The notes below the pieces were generated by a model. The model had not been told where the DNA came from and ran no database searches. It worked only from the letters and a program-made list of their open reading frames with translations. DNA of 64,000 nucleotides from Sipunculus nudus (lineage: Eukaryota > Annelida > Sipuncula > Golfingiida > Sipunculidae). Position numbers and translations under genes: made by a program. The DNA lies in contig CM049320.1 of assembly GCA_026874595.1 (NCBI GenBank), positions 42,046,714-42,110,713 on the forward strand. The letters are read 5' to 3'. Of this stretch, positions 61,901-64,000 are shown piece by piece; positions within the stretch are counted from its first letter, which is position 1, and each line of letters opens with the position of its first letter.

Positions 61901-64000
61901 GGCAAAGGGGAAAAATACTCTCGGATGAGACTGACATGGTCGGTGATATCAGACCATAAACCCCAACTACCTAATTTTACCTTTTTTCGCGACCCCATAA
62001 TGCAGAAATATTTACTTTGAGTAACACAGTAATATATATATATATATATGTTTGGTGTAATATATTATGCATTGAGCGCTGCTGTGACTACACGAACTTA
62101 GATGAATCAGGTTCTTTACATCACATCTTCAGCCAACCACGTCCCTACTTCACCCAGACTGTAAACTCAATTGTTTTACGGCGCCCCGGTCAATACTTTT
62201 TAATGCTCTGTAAAGTATTGGTGGATCTGGTTTTGCTCTCCAGGTTAAATTGTCAATATCCATTGTTTAAACAAAAGGCATCGCAAAAGGCCGAGATGAT
62301 CGATATCTAGTCTAATGTTCGTCTTTTATTACATTTTCTCTGGTACAATGAAAATCTTTAGACATTCACAATTTCTAGAGGGGAAACCAACGTTATCGCG
62401 ACCAAAACAAATATTTTAAAGATAATTTAAGGTTCTAACAATTATTTTTATCCGTTTGATGTTAAATATCAAGAGGTATTTTTTTTTTTAATTTTCCAAG
62501 TTCATTCGATTTCATCAAAGAATATATATATTCGCAACAAAAAGAAATTTTCTTGTTCAGCATACGAATATAACCTTTTAAACAAAAAAGGCCTCGCTTC
62601 TCACAGCTTAAGGTATATTGATTCAGTGGTGGCTGATAATGTTTGAGTTTCATGCATTCCTGAACTAGGTAATACTCGATTATAGCCCTTGTGATGAGCT
62701 TGATAATGGTAGCACGATTGGCAAAAAGCCATTTGTGTAAAATCAGTCAAAAAGTTTTTTTTAAATTCATATTAACCCCGTAAAGTATATATTGTTTTAT
62801 ACCCGTGACAATGTCCTTTCTGATGGTAAACATATATTCCATTCATTTTAGTCTGTTTTTGCAACATTAAAAAAATAAAAGGTGTACTATTTTAAGCACT
62901 CAGTAAGACAATTTTAAATTGACAAATATTAAAATATAACAATATCTCGTAAGTGAATTTTCCCACAGTGTGTGTCTTCATTTATGTAAGGAGAAATTGA
63001 TTTTTTTTATAGAATCAAAATTTATAATGCCATTTTTACGATAGATAGAGACATGATAGAGGAAAAGCAAACGGCTTTAATGTCATTTAGTTTAATAAAA
63101 GCCAACTGAAGAGGCTTGTTATTACTGGGTGTTGCGGTTTGAATAATATGTAAAAATAGCGTACTGTTTAACAATTAAAATTAAAAATCAAATGTAAAAA
63201 TATTACATGAAAATGAATGTTAATTTAAAAATATATATATATATATATCACATAAGCAAGAACACTGTTACAGGTTTTAAATAATGTATACTTAATGATT
63301 CTAATATGGTTTAAAACAACTTTTTGATCGCTTTAAGATATTGGCATTTTTTTTCAATTGTGCTACCTTAAGTCACGAACTCCTGAACATTAATTGCGTC
63401 AGTCTGGACACGCACCTGTACAGGAGAGGAGGTCCCTGGTACCGGCGGTGTGTGCGCCTGTTTTCCCGCCCTGACCATCCTGTTGTAGCCGACCCTTGTA
63501 TCACGGACAGATGGTACTTCTGACCCCTGCTCTAACCTAAGCTGAAATAACACTTTATTTGATATAACCTGCGGTTAACAAGGTATTTACCCGGGCAAAA
63601 ATATACATGGTTTACACTAATAATACGTGGCATCTGCAATTGTTTCATTTATAGCGGACACCGCGGGGTCAGGTATTTAACTCTTACGGCAATCCAGCAG
63701 GCGTTAAAAAGTAGTTGGCGGAGGACATGAAAAAAAAAATGTATGAGGTAGGTTGTATTTGTTAGGGGTCGGGCTAAAAAGGGCATGTGTGTGAGTGTTC
63801 ATGAGCATTATGAACAAAAATGGACGGATAGACTTAGTGTGGAGTTAACAAGTGGAATGTCCAGCAAAGACCATATAGTATAAGACATAAAAAAATTGTT
63901 ATAAATAAAACTGTAAATTAGTCCGAGACAACATGTATATATTCATCATGTTTTTGCTACACCGGAAATAGCCTAGCCCAGCGCAATGAGTGTCGTGGTT
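61901..64000. other. No gene recognised; TA microsatellites
   Basis: TA runs lie at 62034-62050 and 63226-63248. A slightly GC-rich patch at 63395-63540 has open frames on both strands but no recognisable protein features. Confidence 0.45.

Overview
The window is animal nuclear DNA: visibly AT-rich, low gene density, short exons with GT..AG introns, many microsatellites, decayed transposons and a minisatellite. It holds no operons, ribosome binding sites or prokaryotic signals. Several dispersed repeats (a tRNA-derived SINE, microsatellite-bearing elements, a SWIM zinc-finger relic) resemble ones I associate with marine invertebrates, so a mollusc or another spiralian is the likeliest source. 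That is inference, not proof.

Only two genes are well supported, both on the + strand. The first is a complete six-exon cytochrome P450 of the CYP2 clan (start codon 7888, stop codon ending 16176). The exons join with consistent phases (1,0,1,0,1) into a 500-residue protein with all diagnostic motifs. The second, 3.4 kb downstream (19603-21495), is the C-terminal part of a DXD-type sugar transferase (GT32-like). Its first exon was not found. Its first visible exon carries an apparent one-base frameshift, and its intron carries a tandem array of about 45 bp units that repeats the splice acceptor together with the start of the DXD-coding exon.

Layout. 1-7400: repeats (direct repeat, MITE-like hairpins, LTR-like block) and a minus-strand SWIM zinc-finger pseudogene. 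7400-16640: P450 gene, with an antisense LINE-like fragment in intron 1 and a triple tandem repeat in intron 3. 18461-19156: GC-rich insert bounded by 13 bp direct repeats. 19600-21500: glycosyltransferase. 21500-29290: no genes; it holds a diverged 640 bp tandem duplication and an inverted fragment of repeat family A. 29296-34000 and 39640-46610: two large repeat families (A and B) in the order A1 ... B1-A2-B2, with a degenerate exon resembling a thyroglobulin type-1 domain at the left edge of A1. Between them, 35016-39433 looks like one DNA element with short inverted termini and ATATC duplications, holding a second, foldback-like element. 46610-57000: no recognised gene. 57020-59370: a graded 34 bp minisatellite. 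59370-64000: no gene, but a tRNA-derived SINE near 61635.

The two genes show no evident functional link. I found no wholly new biological system. The most unusual structure is the repeated acceptor/DXD array at 20712-21031.
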